From positions 1,651,082 through 1,715,081 of the forward strand of contig BCKK01000001.1 in assembly GCA_001600615.1 (NCBI GenBank): 64,000 bases of DNA, read 5' to 3'. This DNA is from Dioszegia crocea. Lineage: Eukaryota; Basidiomycota; Tremellomycetes; Tremellales; Bulleribasidiaceae. The position numbers and the translations under genes were made by a program. The notes beneath the pieces were generated by a model. That model did not search any database. It had not been told where the DNA came from and saw only the letters and a list, made by a program, of their open reading frames with translations. This document shows positions 34,463-44,456 of this stretch, in pieces (within the stretch, counting starts at the first letter, position 1; every line of letters begins with the position of its first letter).

Positions 34463-37168
34463 CTATTCAACATCCTGAACACCGCTGTATGACTCGAGCT
34501 TGCCGCTGGCGCCCTGCCAATTCAACGAGCCATTCACCATGGCGTTCACAACCTCGATGACGGTGTCGATCGGGCCAATAAGCTGTGATGTCGAATCACG
34601 CTCTCTGCATAATCAGTATATATTCACTCTTAAATCTTGCTGGCACGACTTACCGTAGTGTCATGGTGCCCTTGGCCAACGAAGCGAAATCAACGGTGCA
34701 GCCGAATGGAGTGCCCAACTCGTCGTTCCTAGCGTACTTTTTACCGATTGAGGCGGAAGAGTCGTCAACTCTTGATGCGATACCGATCTTCCGCATCTTG
34801 CGGGCTGACTATCAGCGATTGTTACAGATTGATGGAGGTAAGCACGTACAGATGTCGTGTATGAGCACACGAAGCTGAGGGTCTTGCGAGATAGTGACGA
34901 TGAGCACCTTGATGGGTGCGACGAGGGGAGGGAGGGAGAGAACCTGTCATGTCAGCTTGTGAGGAGCACAGTATCAGAATTGGACTCACACCACGAGCCT
35001 TGTCCTGCTCTCGGGCCCAGTAAGAGTGCTCCAAAAGCGAATAGAGGATACGACCAATACCGAATGAAGGCTCAATAACGTTGGGGACGAATTCGCGCAC
35101 TACGATCAGTCGATGACCCTTCTGGCGGATAATTAGGACTCACTGTGCTCAGTTCGGGTGACAGCCTCGACCTTGACCAGGTCAGAGGTGATGTCATACG
35201 ACTTGCCATCGGGACACTGGACCGATGATGTGCTGTACATCAGCCGTTGCCCGATTGCGCAAATTGTCGACAGACACAAGACTTACCCTTTATCCGCCAA
35301 GTCATTCTTGATGCACTCCAGCTTCTCCTTTTCAAGCCCACTGACAAAGTCCTTGATCATCGGCGCATCCTTCTTGAAGCGCATACCCATGTCCTTGGCA
35401 TTCCAGTTGCATTCGAATGTGTCGACAATTTTGGGCTCGTCGAGCTTTTGCTGTACTCGGAGGTTGGCCTTTGTGCGGGCGGCGTGAACAGAAAGATCGT
35501 ACGCTGATCGGTCGGCACAGCCGACACATTCGACCCAACCGTAAGATGATTGGATCTCGAAGTCCCAGCAGTCCTGTAAGGTCAGTGTGGATTATCAGAG
35601 ATGGCAACTGTCCAACGTACAGCTGCGTAATGGGCCATCTCATTCGCCATGTGCTGTCTGCATCTCATTCGCTTGGGGTCGATACCGATCTTCTCCAGGA
35701 ATAGCTGTGTCCGGGCTAGGAAATAGCCGAGTGTCTCGTTGTCGACAACTTTCTGCGATTGTCAGTATCAGGCGGCGCCCGGTCGAAATTTAAAGCTCAC
35801 CTTTTCAACAGCCTCACCAACGGTCATCTGAGTTAATTCTGTCCGGCCCTCCTGCTGCACCTCTTTTGGCAATAATGTCAAAACAACATCCTTGGCCTCG
35901 CTGAAACGAGCATGACGCTTGTCGAGGGGGTCAACATAGTGCTCAATCTCAGCCATCGTAAATTCTCTTATTCATCAGCCTGGTACAACACCTATTCGTG
36001 CGATTCACTCACCTGACACGCAGCAAACCCTGCTTGGGCGCAATCTCATTTCTGAAACTCTTGCCAATCTGAGCTGATGCAAAGGGTACGCGACCATTGT
36101 TGAATTCGAGGAGACGACCGAAGTTGACAAAGTGGCCCTGAGCAGTCTCGGGGCGGAGATACCTGAATTTTATTAGCTCCTGGGTCTACGTCTCAAATAT
36201 CACAGAACTCACCCCTTGATCTGACCGGTGGGACCGATGTTGCTCTCGAACATCAAGTTGAATTCGACAGGCTCAGTGAGCTCGTTGTTGGTGGTAGGAT
36301 TGCGGATGTTGTATTTGCGGATGAGCTCGCCGAGCTGGGGACCGTCGTAGTCGTCAATCTGATTTGATCAGTCATGACGCCCTTTCCGAGCAAGTGATCA
36401 TTTCCAGACCCAGCACTGACCTTGGCCAGAATGTAGTCAATCTCCTTGACGACCTCATCGTCCAGCTTGATTGCCTCGGATTTGACATTCTTCTTCTTCT
36501 TGGCCTTCTTGGGGTCCTCCTCCTTGACCTCCTTTGCCTTTTGCCCACGAGCCTCCTGGTCGCCCTTCAGCCGGCCCTCTAGCACAGCCTCAACCAGGTG
36601 GTCCGCACGGTAGATCTCCCCGGTCTGAACATCCTTCACCATCCAGTCGGTAAACCTGAAGGATCAGCTCGACTCTTTCTGCACGCTCAAGCGAAACTGC
36701 TCACTTGTCAACATGGCCCGAAGTCTTGAGCACTTCGCCAAGCGTCATGATGGTGGTGTCGAGCTCCAACATGTCCTCCTCGATGATGTAGTGTTTACGC
36801 CATAAGTCGATGACGTTGGCCTGAAGACCTGAACCGGTTGGTCCATAGTCGTATAAACCAGCAACACCTGCCCTTTCAGCTCATCCTTGACGCACCCAGC
36901 CCTGTTGGGCATACGCACCGCCGTAGATCTCAAACGAGGGGGCGAAGAAGAAACGCCTGAGAAGAAGAGCATCTATAGCTGCCTTATCAAAGGCGTGGGC
37001 GGTCTTGTTGACGGGCACCGCAAGCTCCGAGGGGGAGCTAACGGATGCAGCTGCGGCAGAGACCATTTTAGAGGTGTGCAACGGTCGGAAAATGGGTGAA
37101 AATTTCGCGGCTTTTATAGCGTGTATTGATGATCGAGCTGTTGCAGTTCTGAGTGCTGTGATGAGCAT
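34463..37168 (-). CDS. GRS1: Glycyl-tRNA synthetase, likely cytosolic and mitochondrial forms
   Basis: Class II aminoacyl-tRNA synthetase that charges tRNA-Gly. Core landmarks: [18 protein letters not shown] followed by [18 protein letters not shown] (motif 1 region), TGQIKG / [20 protein letters not shown] (family signature), [20 protein letters not shown] (motif 2), [53 protein letters not shown] followed by [17 protein letters not shown] (motif 3), and an anticodon-binding domain ending [14 protein letters not shown] Lys-rich insertion ([19 protein letters not shown]) is typical of eukaryotic GlyRS. ATG at 37066 gives the cytosolic start [11 protein letters not shown]; an in-frame ATG at 37168 adds 34 residues ([20 protein letters not shown]...) rich in Arg/Ser and free of acidic residues, a mitochondrial presequence. 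Confidence 0.94.
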
Positions 37169-37373
37169 ACACCTATATGAGAGTTGTAGATGTACTATAC
37201 AGCGCAGAAATTCGAGGCCAACATTTTGACTCGTGCTCAGGCACGGTTGTAGAAATGACGTGGCAAAGACAGCGACGGAGGACATTTAGACGGCGTCGAG
37301 CACTGTTTGGACGATGAGATCCGCATAATACACCCACAAATGAGAATATAGCATACAGTTCCGATCACACACC
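37169..37373. promoter_or_regulatory. Compact bidirectional promoter GRS1/cyclin
   Basis: 205 nt between the two divergent start codons. Initiation points on the GRS1 side would decide whether the presequence ATG is in the mRNA. No TATA box recognised. Confidence 0.45.
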
Positions 37374-38865
37374 ATGCGCCCGCTCACAAAGAGCGAGAAG
37401 CAATGGCTGTTTCCTGCTTCTACCCTGCGCCAAACCCCTTCGCAGGATGTAGGCATGAGCTATGCCGAGGAACTGCAGACGCGGGCCTACACCATTGTCT
37501 GTATCAGAAGCCTTGCACGACGCACCGGACTGTTAGTGAATGGTTGCGTGACGGAATCAAGATATGTAGGCAAGACTGATACTGCATAGAAGTTACCCGC
37601 AAGATCCACGAATAGATAACGGAGGTCGAGCCAGGGGTGTCTTGACCGTCGCTGCAACGCTAGTACACCGCTTCTACATGCGAAGGTCGGTTCAAGACTT
37701 CCCTCCATATGTGAGGCACTTACATCTTGCTGTGCTATTGAACCGTAGCTCGCTGGAATGCTGACTGACAGATCATGGCGCCTACCATCCTCTTTATCGC
37801 CTCCAAAATCGAAGAAGAGGCGCTCAAACTTCGACACATCGTCAATTGCTGCTTGCAGAAATTTGACAACGCCACGGATGACAAGCTCTGGCTACCATCA
37901 GGAGATCACGGGGTATGTTCGGTTCATCGTCAGAAAAAACACTCTGACGGTAACAGTTCCAAGCTGATCCCTCGCCTGAATACCGGCGCTGGGAAGAAGA
38001 CATCCTCGCCTGTGAGGAAGTCACACACGAGGCTCTATGCTTCGACATGACCGTGGAGCAGCCCTGGCCAGTTATGCAGGCCGGCGTGTCAGGACTGGAT
38101 AAATTATGGGCGGGCGGGGCGGGACCCTCCGGATATGGAGAAGTGATTGATTCGGGCGCCGAGATCCCCGTGGATGACCCAATGGAAGAAGCGGAGGATG
38201 GGGAAGTCAAAGAGTCAAGCGAGGAGATCAGGGCACGAAATGGCCATCATCCGAATGGCCCTAGAGAGAAGGCAAGGGTGAACGAGATGGCGATACTGCA
38301 CCTAGGGTGGACGGTGATGAACGAGCTGTAAGTGGTCGATACTGATGTATCAGTCCGTCGCTGATCATATAGCTATCTGTATCCAATACCTGTACTTTAC
38401 CACCCAACCATCATTGCGTTCGCATGCTTCCGGATCTCCGTGCAAGCGCTCCTCTCAGAGCACGGGGATGTTTCAGTTCACCTGAATGCGTTGGCATCCA
38501 GATTTGGACTCGATCCGGCGGACAGCGAGCTGCCGGCGGGGCAGAGTAGGACTGATATGGAGATCGTCGAGGGTAAAGTGTCCCATCCACGATCCGGAAA
38601 ACGAGCTGACGATGTAGACTGTCTTGGTGACATCAAAGAGCTCATTCGCGTCGATCTCAAGACCGAGGGGAATTCGCATCTGCAGAGAATATTCGACGGA
38701 TACTTGGTGAGTCTGCACTTGCCCCAGCCTTTTGGTTGGTCACATTGCTAATGTCGATCACAGCTTCCTGACGAAAATCCCACCCCTATACAGTCACGCC
38801 CATTGACTCCTCCTCCGCCTGCCATGTCACCACATGGGCAGACCATGGCAGCGAAAACACCATAG
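37374..38865 (+). CDS. Cyclin K/T-like transcriptional cyclin
   Basis: Cyclin of the family that pairs with transcription CDKs phosphorylating the RNA polymerase II C-terminal domain (Ctk2, Bur2/Pch1, cyclin K/T/L). First exon MRPLTKSEKQWLFPASTLRQ followed by TPSQDVGMSYAEELQTRAYT. The cyclin box continues NGGRARGVLTVAATLVHRFY, then MRRSVQDFPPY and IMAPTILFIASKIEEEALKL (the KIEE signature). The second fold includes LYLYPIPVLYHPTIIAFACF. The protein ends with a Pro-rich tail (SRPLTPPPPAMSPHGQ). Donor GTTAGT in intron 1 is weak but gives an in-frame join. Which CDK it partners cannot be settled by motif reading; Ctk2 or a Pch1-type cyclin are the likely options. Confidence 0.82.
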
Positions 38866-39769
38866 TAATGAAGACATAGAATAGCATAGACTAGCATACG
38901 ATCACAGTTCATGGTACTTTGCGCCACAATGTACATAGCAACGAAACCACCATGTCTTTCCTAGTTACTCTCCCACACCTGTTAAACATGTTCAGAACCC
39001 GAGTCAAAACAATCCCATCAGCCCCCTACCTCAAAGAGGAAAAAGAGGGCATAGGAAAATCTCCGGCTTATATCAAGGTCTTGCGCCCGGCCCCCCTCCT
39101 CCTTGAGACGAATCCCAAGGAGGGTAAAGGAACCGGGAGTTGATTTTTTCTGTCCTGCTTGCGGGGTACCGCCGCGTCATGGGAGTGATGCGGCAGGGCC
39201 CGACCTAGATGGTCGGGTCGCGAGCGGAGGGGGGTGCTTTGAAGGGATGTAGAGCGAGGGGTAACGAGGGTTGGCTGATGGTGATCTGGAATGGGGTAGA
39301 TGCGCTACCATAGAAAACCCATGACCAGTCAGGGAGCGGTTTAAGAGAAAGAGCTCGCCCGAATGCATCCTAGTCAGCTATCTGTACGCATCGCAAGATC
39401 ATAATGGGGATTGTGTAGGGGTGATGGTTGAATCTCTTTGGCGAATTTCGACTTCTGACAGCTGTGACCAGCTGGCGCGCCTAATTCCTAGCCGTGTCTC
39501 AGGGTCGCCCAATAGGCTCGCCAAAGGACAATAGGCTTTCTGAAACGCAGTAACGTAATTGTATCAAACCCTAAATATCCGGAAATCGATTGAAGCACTG
39601 AAGACACCACACCATCATCACCTAGAATCTCTCATTCTCTCCACGACATACGCATTCTAGCCAGCGCACAATCAGAATAGCTGCGCTACATAGCGTACCC
39701 CCCAGCAGTTCGCCCTAGACGAGCTCTGACCGTTGGCTGAGCCCGAGCCGCAAATCCCATCTCCCCGAT
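38866..39769. other. 0.9-kb intergenic region with adjacent inverted repeats
   Basis: Between the cyclin and the G-gamma gene. It holds two neighbouring stem-loop sequences at 39172-39217. Frames such as 38919-39143 and 39177-39368 (-) show no domain. The right part (39560-39770) presumably contains the G-gamma promoter. Confidence 0.4.
39172..39217. repeat. Two adjacent GC-rich stem-loop sequences
   Basis: CCGCGTCA (39172-39179) pairs with TGATGCGG (39186-39193), one G-T wobble, loop TGGGAG. CCCGACC (39199-39205) pairs with GGTCGGG (39211-39217), loop TAGAT. Read directly; function unknown. Confidence 0.55.
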
Positions 39770-40275
39770 ATGATGGCCTCACGCCCTCACAAGGTCTCGA
39801 TGGCCGAACTCAAGCTCAGGCGATTAACGGAGCATAACTCGCGTCTGAAGGAAGAGCTGCAGAGACCGCGGATGAAGATCAGCGATGCTAGCAAGTCGTG
39901 AGTTGTCCTGCTCCGCCGTTCTTCTACATTGTCCTCAATCCGGGAATCCGGGATGACGACGCTTGAAATACCTTGCTGACTCTGTAGACTGGTAGATTAC
40001 ACGTCGAATACAAAAGACCCTCTGGTAAGTGCTATCTGAATAGACCATGGGTGTTGTGTGAAGCCTACTGTGTCTGGCATGAGCTCGGTGTCGAGGAGTT
40101 GACCGCGTCGTGTGCTGACACACCCAGATCCCGAGTTTGTGGGGTATGCCAGAGAAGGGGAAAGACCCATATGCGCCCGCTCAACAAGAGGGAGGATGTT
40201 GCTCCCGTAAGTAACACGTCATCTGCCAGAAGGAGCGATATACTGGGACCCTTAGCTGAAAGAACAGTTATGTGA
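39770..40275 (+). CDS. Heterotrimeric G-protein gamma subunit
   Basis: Short gene of four exons (39770-39897, 39988-40024, 40128-40206, 40268-40275) giving about 83 aa. Exon 1: [20 protein letters not shown] then [20 protein letters not shown], the coiled coil that binds G-beta. Exon 2: [13 protein letters not shown]. Exon 3: [20 protein letters not shown] then EGGCC. The last 8-nt exon completes Ser-Leu-Met and the stop, so the protein ends CCSLM: a CaaX prenylation box preceded by a palmitoylatable Cys, as in fungal pheromone-pathway G-gammas. It acts at the plasma membrane with G-beta in pheromone/mating signalling (family knowledge; Cryptococcus has two such subunits). The second ATG (39773) is equally possible as start. 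Confidence 0.9.
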
Positions 40276-40999
40276 AGGCCATTCTCCGTACACCCCTCAC
40301 TGGCCTACTTCCCCTTCCCACCTTCCCCGTACGGTCACTGGTGCCTCTCGACACTCTACACACCTATCGCCTATCGGCTCCACTCTCCTCGCCTCCCACT
40401 TGGCATACAATTGCATTATTCCCACAGCCAGCATTAGGTTTCACACTTCCCGATGATCGACTTCTCTTCTCCTTTCCGGGTTTCAGGGCTCGCTATGTCG
40501 ATTTGTATCGCATGATAATCATGTAATGTAGTATGATATGAGCTCGCATATACACCGCGAATAGCTTCTCGTCATCAGGCGACCATGATAAGCGGCATGG
40601 GCTAGGTCTGGCATAGTCAGCTGATCCGGCCCAGGCACGACGAGGTATCTCGAGCCTCTGAACTCTGATTGAGATCTCTCTCGAGAATTATGGCTTGACA
40701 CGTTAAGAACAATCTCTCCATCATCATCCTGCTCTGCTAGCCTATGGCCTTATCTCTGTGGCGTCGTGCAAGGCTTGCTGCGACAGATATCTGAAACACA
40801 ATGGCTGGGTCGGTTACGTACAGGCACGCTGTATGACGCATCACTTGGATCGTCCGATCATTTTCGCTTGTTGTCTGATCCATACCTCGCTATCTCAGAC
40901 TTGTCACTCACAGACTTCACTCGCACTCAGCTACTTGCAATCGGGTACAGTACCATACTCCTATCCGCTGACTCCCTACCCCGCTGCAGTAACGAGGTG
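40276..40999. other. Intergenic region upstream of the metallo-beta-lactamase-fold gene
   Basis: Contains the G-gamma 3' UTR and the promoter of the next gene. An ATG at 40744 opens a 15-codon frame (MALSLWRRARLAAT...) that stops before the main gene. The main gene's frame is open back to 40766 but without an ATG before 41000, so an upstream coding exon cannot be excluded. Confidence 0.35.
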
Positions 41000-42169
41000 A
41001 TGAAGCGCAATCAGGTTTCCGAGGTCCAGGACGAGTCTGCCGAGCTCGCCGCCAGCCTACCCAACACCGATATCGACTACCTCCGTACCAGCATCGCGTC
41101 CCACCCTCACCGCCCAATCATCCACCACCTCAATGCAGACACATCGTGGCTGCTACAACTCCCCATCCCTTCATCCTCCCAGTCCTCATCCGAACGGCGA
41201 TACTTCAACATCATCCTCGATCCCTGGCTATCAGGCTCACAATCCGATGTAGCCTCTTGGTTCTCTCAGCAGTCCCACGCCACTCCATCTGCCTATACAT
41301 CCATACAGGATGTACAGGACCTATGCGCCACTGTCGAGTCGATCGCGTCGTCCTCCACCGGGGGGCCGACCTACAGTCGCGGCAAGAACTACCTAGACGC
41401 AGTGGCGATCTCTCACGAGTTCACAGATCACTGCCATAGGCAGACTTTGGAGGAGATTGGGAAATCTGTGCCGGTCTTCGCCTGGGCAAAGGCGGCAAAG
41501 TTGATCAGGGGCTGGAAGTGGTTTGACCAGGTGGTGGAGATCCCGGCGTTCACGAAGGATTGGAGAGATACCAGTGTTGGTGAGGTTGCCTTCGATCGGT
41601 TGGTGGTCCATATGGCTAATCCGTCAGATCCTCTACCTGATTGGCTAGGCATCGGTCGGCTGTTCAACGAATCGGACGGTCTATACTACCACGCCGCTCT
41701 AACCATCACATTCACCCTTACCCCTTCGTCTCAGGCCGAAACAGTCATCTATACCCCTCATGGTCTACACGCACCAACACTCACCCCCATCCCACTCGCT
41801 TCGCCACCTGTCACCCCCCTCTGCCTTCTGCATGGCCTGCACGACGTCCACCTGGACTGGCGCCAGCAGCTGAATCTTGGCGCACATCATGCGCTGGCCG
41901 CGCAGAGGATGCTCGGCGCAAAGTACTGGATGGGGACGCATGATGAGGAGAAGACAGGGACGGGAGTGGTCAGTTGGTTTTTGAGGCGGAAAAAGTACTC
42001 CGTTCAAGAGGCCGTTGAGCGGGAGATGAAGACTGCGGAGCAGGAGACTGAGAAGGCTGGTGCGGTCGATCAATCGGAGTGGGAGGAGAAAGCGGGCAAG
42101 TGGAAAGGGACCGGATGGCGGGAAGTAGGGAATGGTACGGCGGTGGTTCTGAGGGAGGATGGACAGTAG
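41000..42169 (+). CDS. Metallo-beta-lactamase-fold hydrolase-like protein
   Basis: Intronless frame of 389 aa from ATG 41000 (MKRNQVSEVQDESAELAASL). It begins its conserved part at HRPIIHHLNADTSWLLQLPI and continues FNIILDPWLSGSQSDVASWF, resembling the first strands of the metallo-beta-lactamase fold. The metal motif is reduced to SHEFTDHCHRQTLEEI: the Asp-His pair of HxHxDH is present, but the first His positions are His-Glu-Phe-Thr. Later HGLHDVHLDWRQQLNLGAHH may supply another metal His. C-terminal Lys/Glu-rich helix (EREMKTAEQETEKAG). Fungal genomes carry many such uncharacterised relatives; substrate unknown. The lack of introns sets it apart from its neighbours. Confidence 0.7.
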   Translation: MKRNQVSEVQDESAELAASLPNTDIDYLRTSIASHPHRPIIHHLNADTSWLLQLPIPSSSQSSSERRYFNIILDPWLSGSQSDVASWFSQQSHATPSAYTSIQDVQDLCATVESIASSSTGGPTYSRGKNYLDAVAISHEFTDHCHRQTLEEIGKSVPVFAWAKAAKLIRGWKWFDQVVEIPAFTKDWRDTSVGEVAFDRLVVHMANPSDPLPDWLGIGRLFNESDGLYYHAALTITFTLTPSSQAETVIYTPHGLHAPTLTPIPLASPPVTPLCLLHGLHDVHLDWRQQLNLGAHHALAAQRMLGAKYWMGTHDEEKTGTGVVSWFLRRKKYSVQEAVEREMKTAEQETEKAGAVDQSEWEEKAGKWKGTGWREVGNGTAVVLREDGQ

Positions 42170-42304
42170 GGCCTGAATCATATTGGGGTGTTATAGTGGT
42201 ATTGTAGCCAATAGAACAGTAGGTTGTAGCCTTATGCTCGATTTCTCAGTGGTCAAGCAGAAATCCAACATCACAGGCCCGATCGAACATGCTACATCAA
42301 ATCG

Positions 42305-44188
42305 CTAATCGGAATCATCTACAACCTCCTCATCACTACTCTCGTCCTCCTGTCTCTCCTTCTCACCCCATCTCGATCCGTCCTTCTTCTCAGCAAACAA
42401 CGCTCCTCCAGTCTGTCTAATCATCTCCCACGCCACCTCGCCGCCCTCTTTCACCCGCAACACCTCTTTACGGGGATATGACGAGACAATCACAAAGTCC
42501 GCTGGTGGTGTATATCCCTCAGGCGGCGAATCGGGATCAGAGTCAGGGGTGTCGGTGTCCGGTATGAGAAGCGTCTCGGCATAGATGAATAGATCCTCCG
42601 TCGATGGGCCAGGTGTGAATTGCCTGACGTTCCGATTGGCATCTATCGGAGTTCGGAGGGCAACTCTCAATGGTCCAGAATTTGGAGGCAAGAGATGTTT
42701 CCTGGCGTACCGCCTCCACATTGCCCTGTTTGCCTTTTCCGTCGCAATCTCCTTGTCTGCTCGTTCCTTCTCTACCAACTCTCTAGCCGCCCTTTCGTCT
42801 TGCTCCCTCTGGGCCGTCCGAGCCGCCGCCTCTTTTTCTCGCTGAGCAATGATCTTCTCCCGGTCTCGATGCTCGGCAGCGGCGAAAGCCCTGTCTTGCT
42901 CTTCGCGCAAATGTCGCGCTTCCTCCAGTGTTGACCGCTCGCGCTTCATTCGCGCCAGGTATGCAGACGTGCGAGGCAGGATAGTCGTTGTGAGGGTCTG
43001 GATGATGGTGGCTGCAGATGTAGCCGTGGCGGGTGAGCCAGAGAGGTTGGAGATGATGGACAATTTCGGAGAGGATCCAGCGTGTCCTGGAAGAAGGGAA
43101 ATAAAGTATATCGAGGGATACGTCGTAGCCAGCAGAGTACCAGCGACTGAGGGGATTAGTATATCCCAAACACGAGCTAGATCAATACTTACCTTGGTAT
43201 CCCTCTCGACTACGGGCGTCACCTGCCCATACCAGAATATCCTTCTCCCTCAGAAACCGCACCAACTCCGCATCCGCCAGACTCTCCCTTTTGAACATCA
43301 AATCATCCTCGTGCTCTGCACATGTGATGAGTACCATCCCCACCTTGCCATCTTTCCGCAGTGTATTGAGGTAGTCCCTGTAGGGCCCGACGTAGACCTC
43401 AGGAAGGGTTCCCGAGGCGACGGCACAGCCTGTCAATCGCTCCAGATCCCGGATGTAGGACAATGAGGTGGAGGTGGGATCTTGTAGCTGGCGAGTGGCA
43501 GATGACCGGCCGTTGGGTGTAGTGGGTGGGCGGAGGAAGGGAGGGAGGTATCGCAAGAAAGAAATGGGCATAGCGTTGCGAACTGAGTGATGAGCTAGGT
43601 CTCTCGGACCGAAGTGAATATGAGCCTCGCAGTAAAGAGATAGCGTCTGGACTTACCAAGCATATACCATAGCCCACTGATAACGCCGAGTGCAAGCCTG
43701 AAGGGGCTGAGAATAAGGTATAGGACGCTCATCCCACCTCCCCCAGCTCCGCTGTTGCCACCGCCACCGTGACCGGGCTGCGACATCCTCCGCGGCCGCG
43801 CGGTCGAGCTTGAAGAACGACGCTGACCATTCGGCAAACGCCCCTCTTCCTCATCACGCCTACTGGCAAAGGTGGGCGAGGTACGGGCGGAAGAAGAAGC
43901 TGCAGTGTCTGTACTCGGGGCGGAGGCTGATGCGCCCAAAGAGAAGATCTGCTCGATTGTCACCTACATGCGGGTTAGTTGGATGTCCCTGTCATAGCGA
44001 TCTATCAAGACACAAGTGGACAACATGGTCAGACAAAGGAAGCAAGGAGGAGAGAAGGAACTAACTTGAACATCCCAGCCATTCTCCCTCAGAAGGCGCT
44101 CGTCCCGTTCTCGAGCGGCAGGTGTAGCTGATGCGGTGATCGCGCTGAGCTGTTCCAGAGCTGAGCGCTGAGAAGGACTGAGAGACAT
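42305..44188 (-). CDS. FAF2/UBXD8 (Ubx2-like) ER-associated UBX-domain protein
   Basis: Adaptor that recruits Cdc48/p97 to the ER membrane or lipid droplets for ERAD. Starts MSLSPSQRSALEQLSAITAS; N-terminal region resembles a UBA domain (LLRENGWDVQVTIEQIFSLG). A hydrophobic hairpin follows (MSVLYLILSPFRLALGVISG, then LWYMLG). The UAS thioredoxin-like domain includes RDLERLTGCAVASGTLPEVY, DYLNTLRKDGKVGMVLITCA and LREKDILVWAGDARSREGYQ. A long charged coiled coil (REEQDRAFAAAEHRDREKII) leads to the UBX domain (LRVALRTPIDANRNVRQFTP to FVIVSSYPRKEVLRVKEGGE). Ends in an acidic tail (DESSDEEVVDDSD). Domain order is exactly that of FAF2. Confidence 0.9.
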
Positions 44189-44456
44189 GATATCGCCGAT
44201 ACTTATGAATGATGTGAAGGATGCTGGGACAAGGCTTCTACGCTCAAACCTATTCGGTCATCGGACGTGTCGCGCTGGACCGGCCGATTCCGACGGAACT
44301 GGATGTAGAGCTGGGATACATCGCAGGATGAGGAAAGCACTATTTTGCAGCTCGACGCATTACATATCCATGAGAGCCAGCCCCATTGAACAGGAGATCT
44401 TGCACAGGACTCTATTTCCTACATGTCCAGACCAAAAAGTCAAGCCGTCATTGTCG

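Noticed and set aside
40272..40526. Open frame after the G-gamma gene
   Set aside because: It begins at a non-ATG codon inside the last exon of the G-gamma gene and has no recognisable content; it is more likely 3' UTR.
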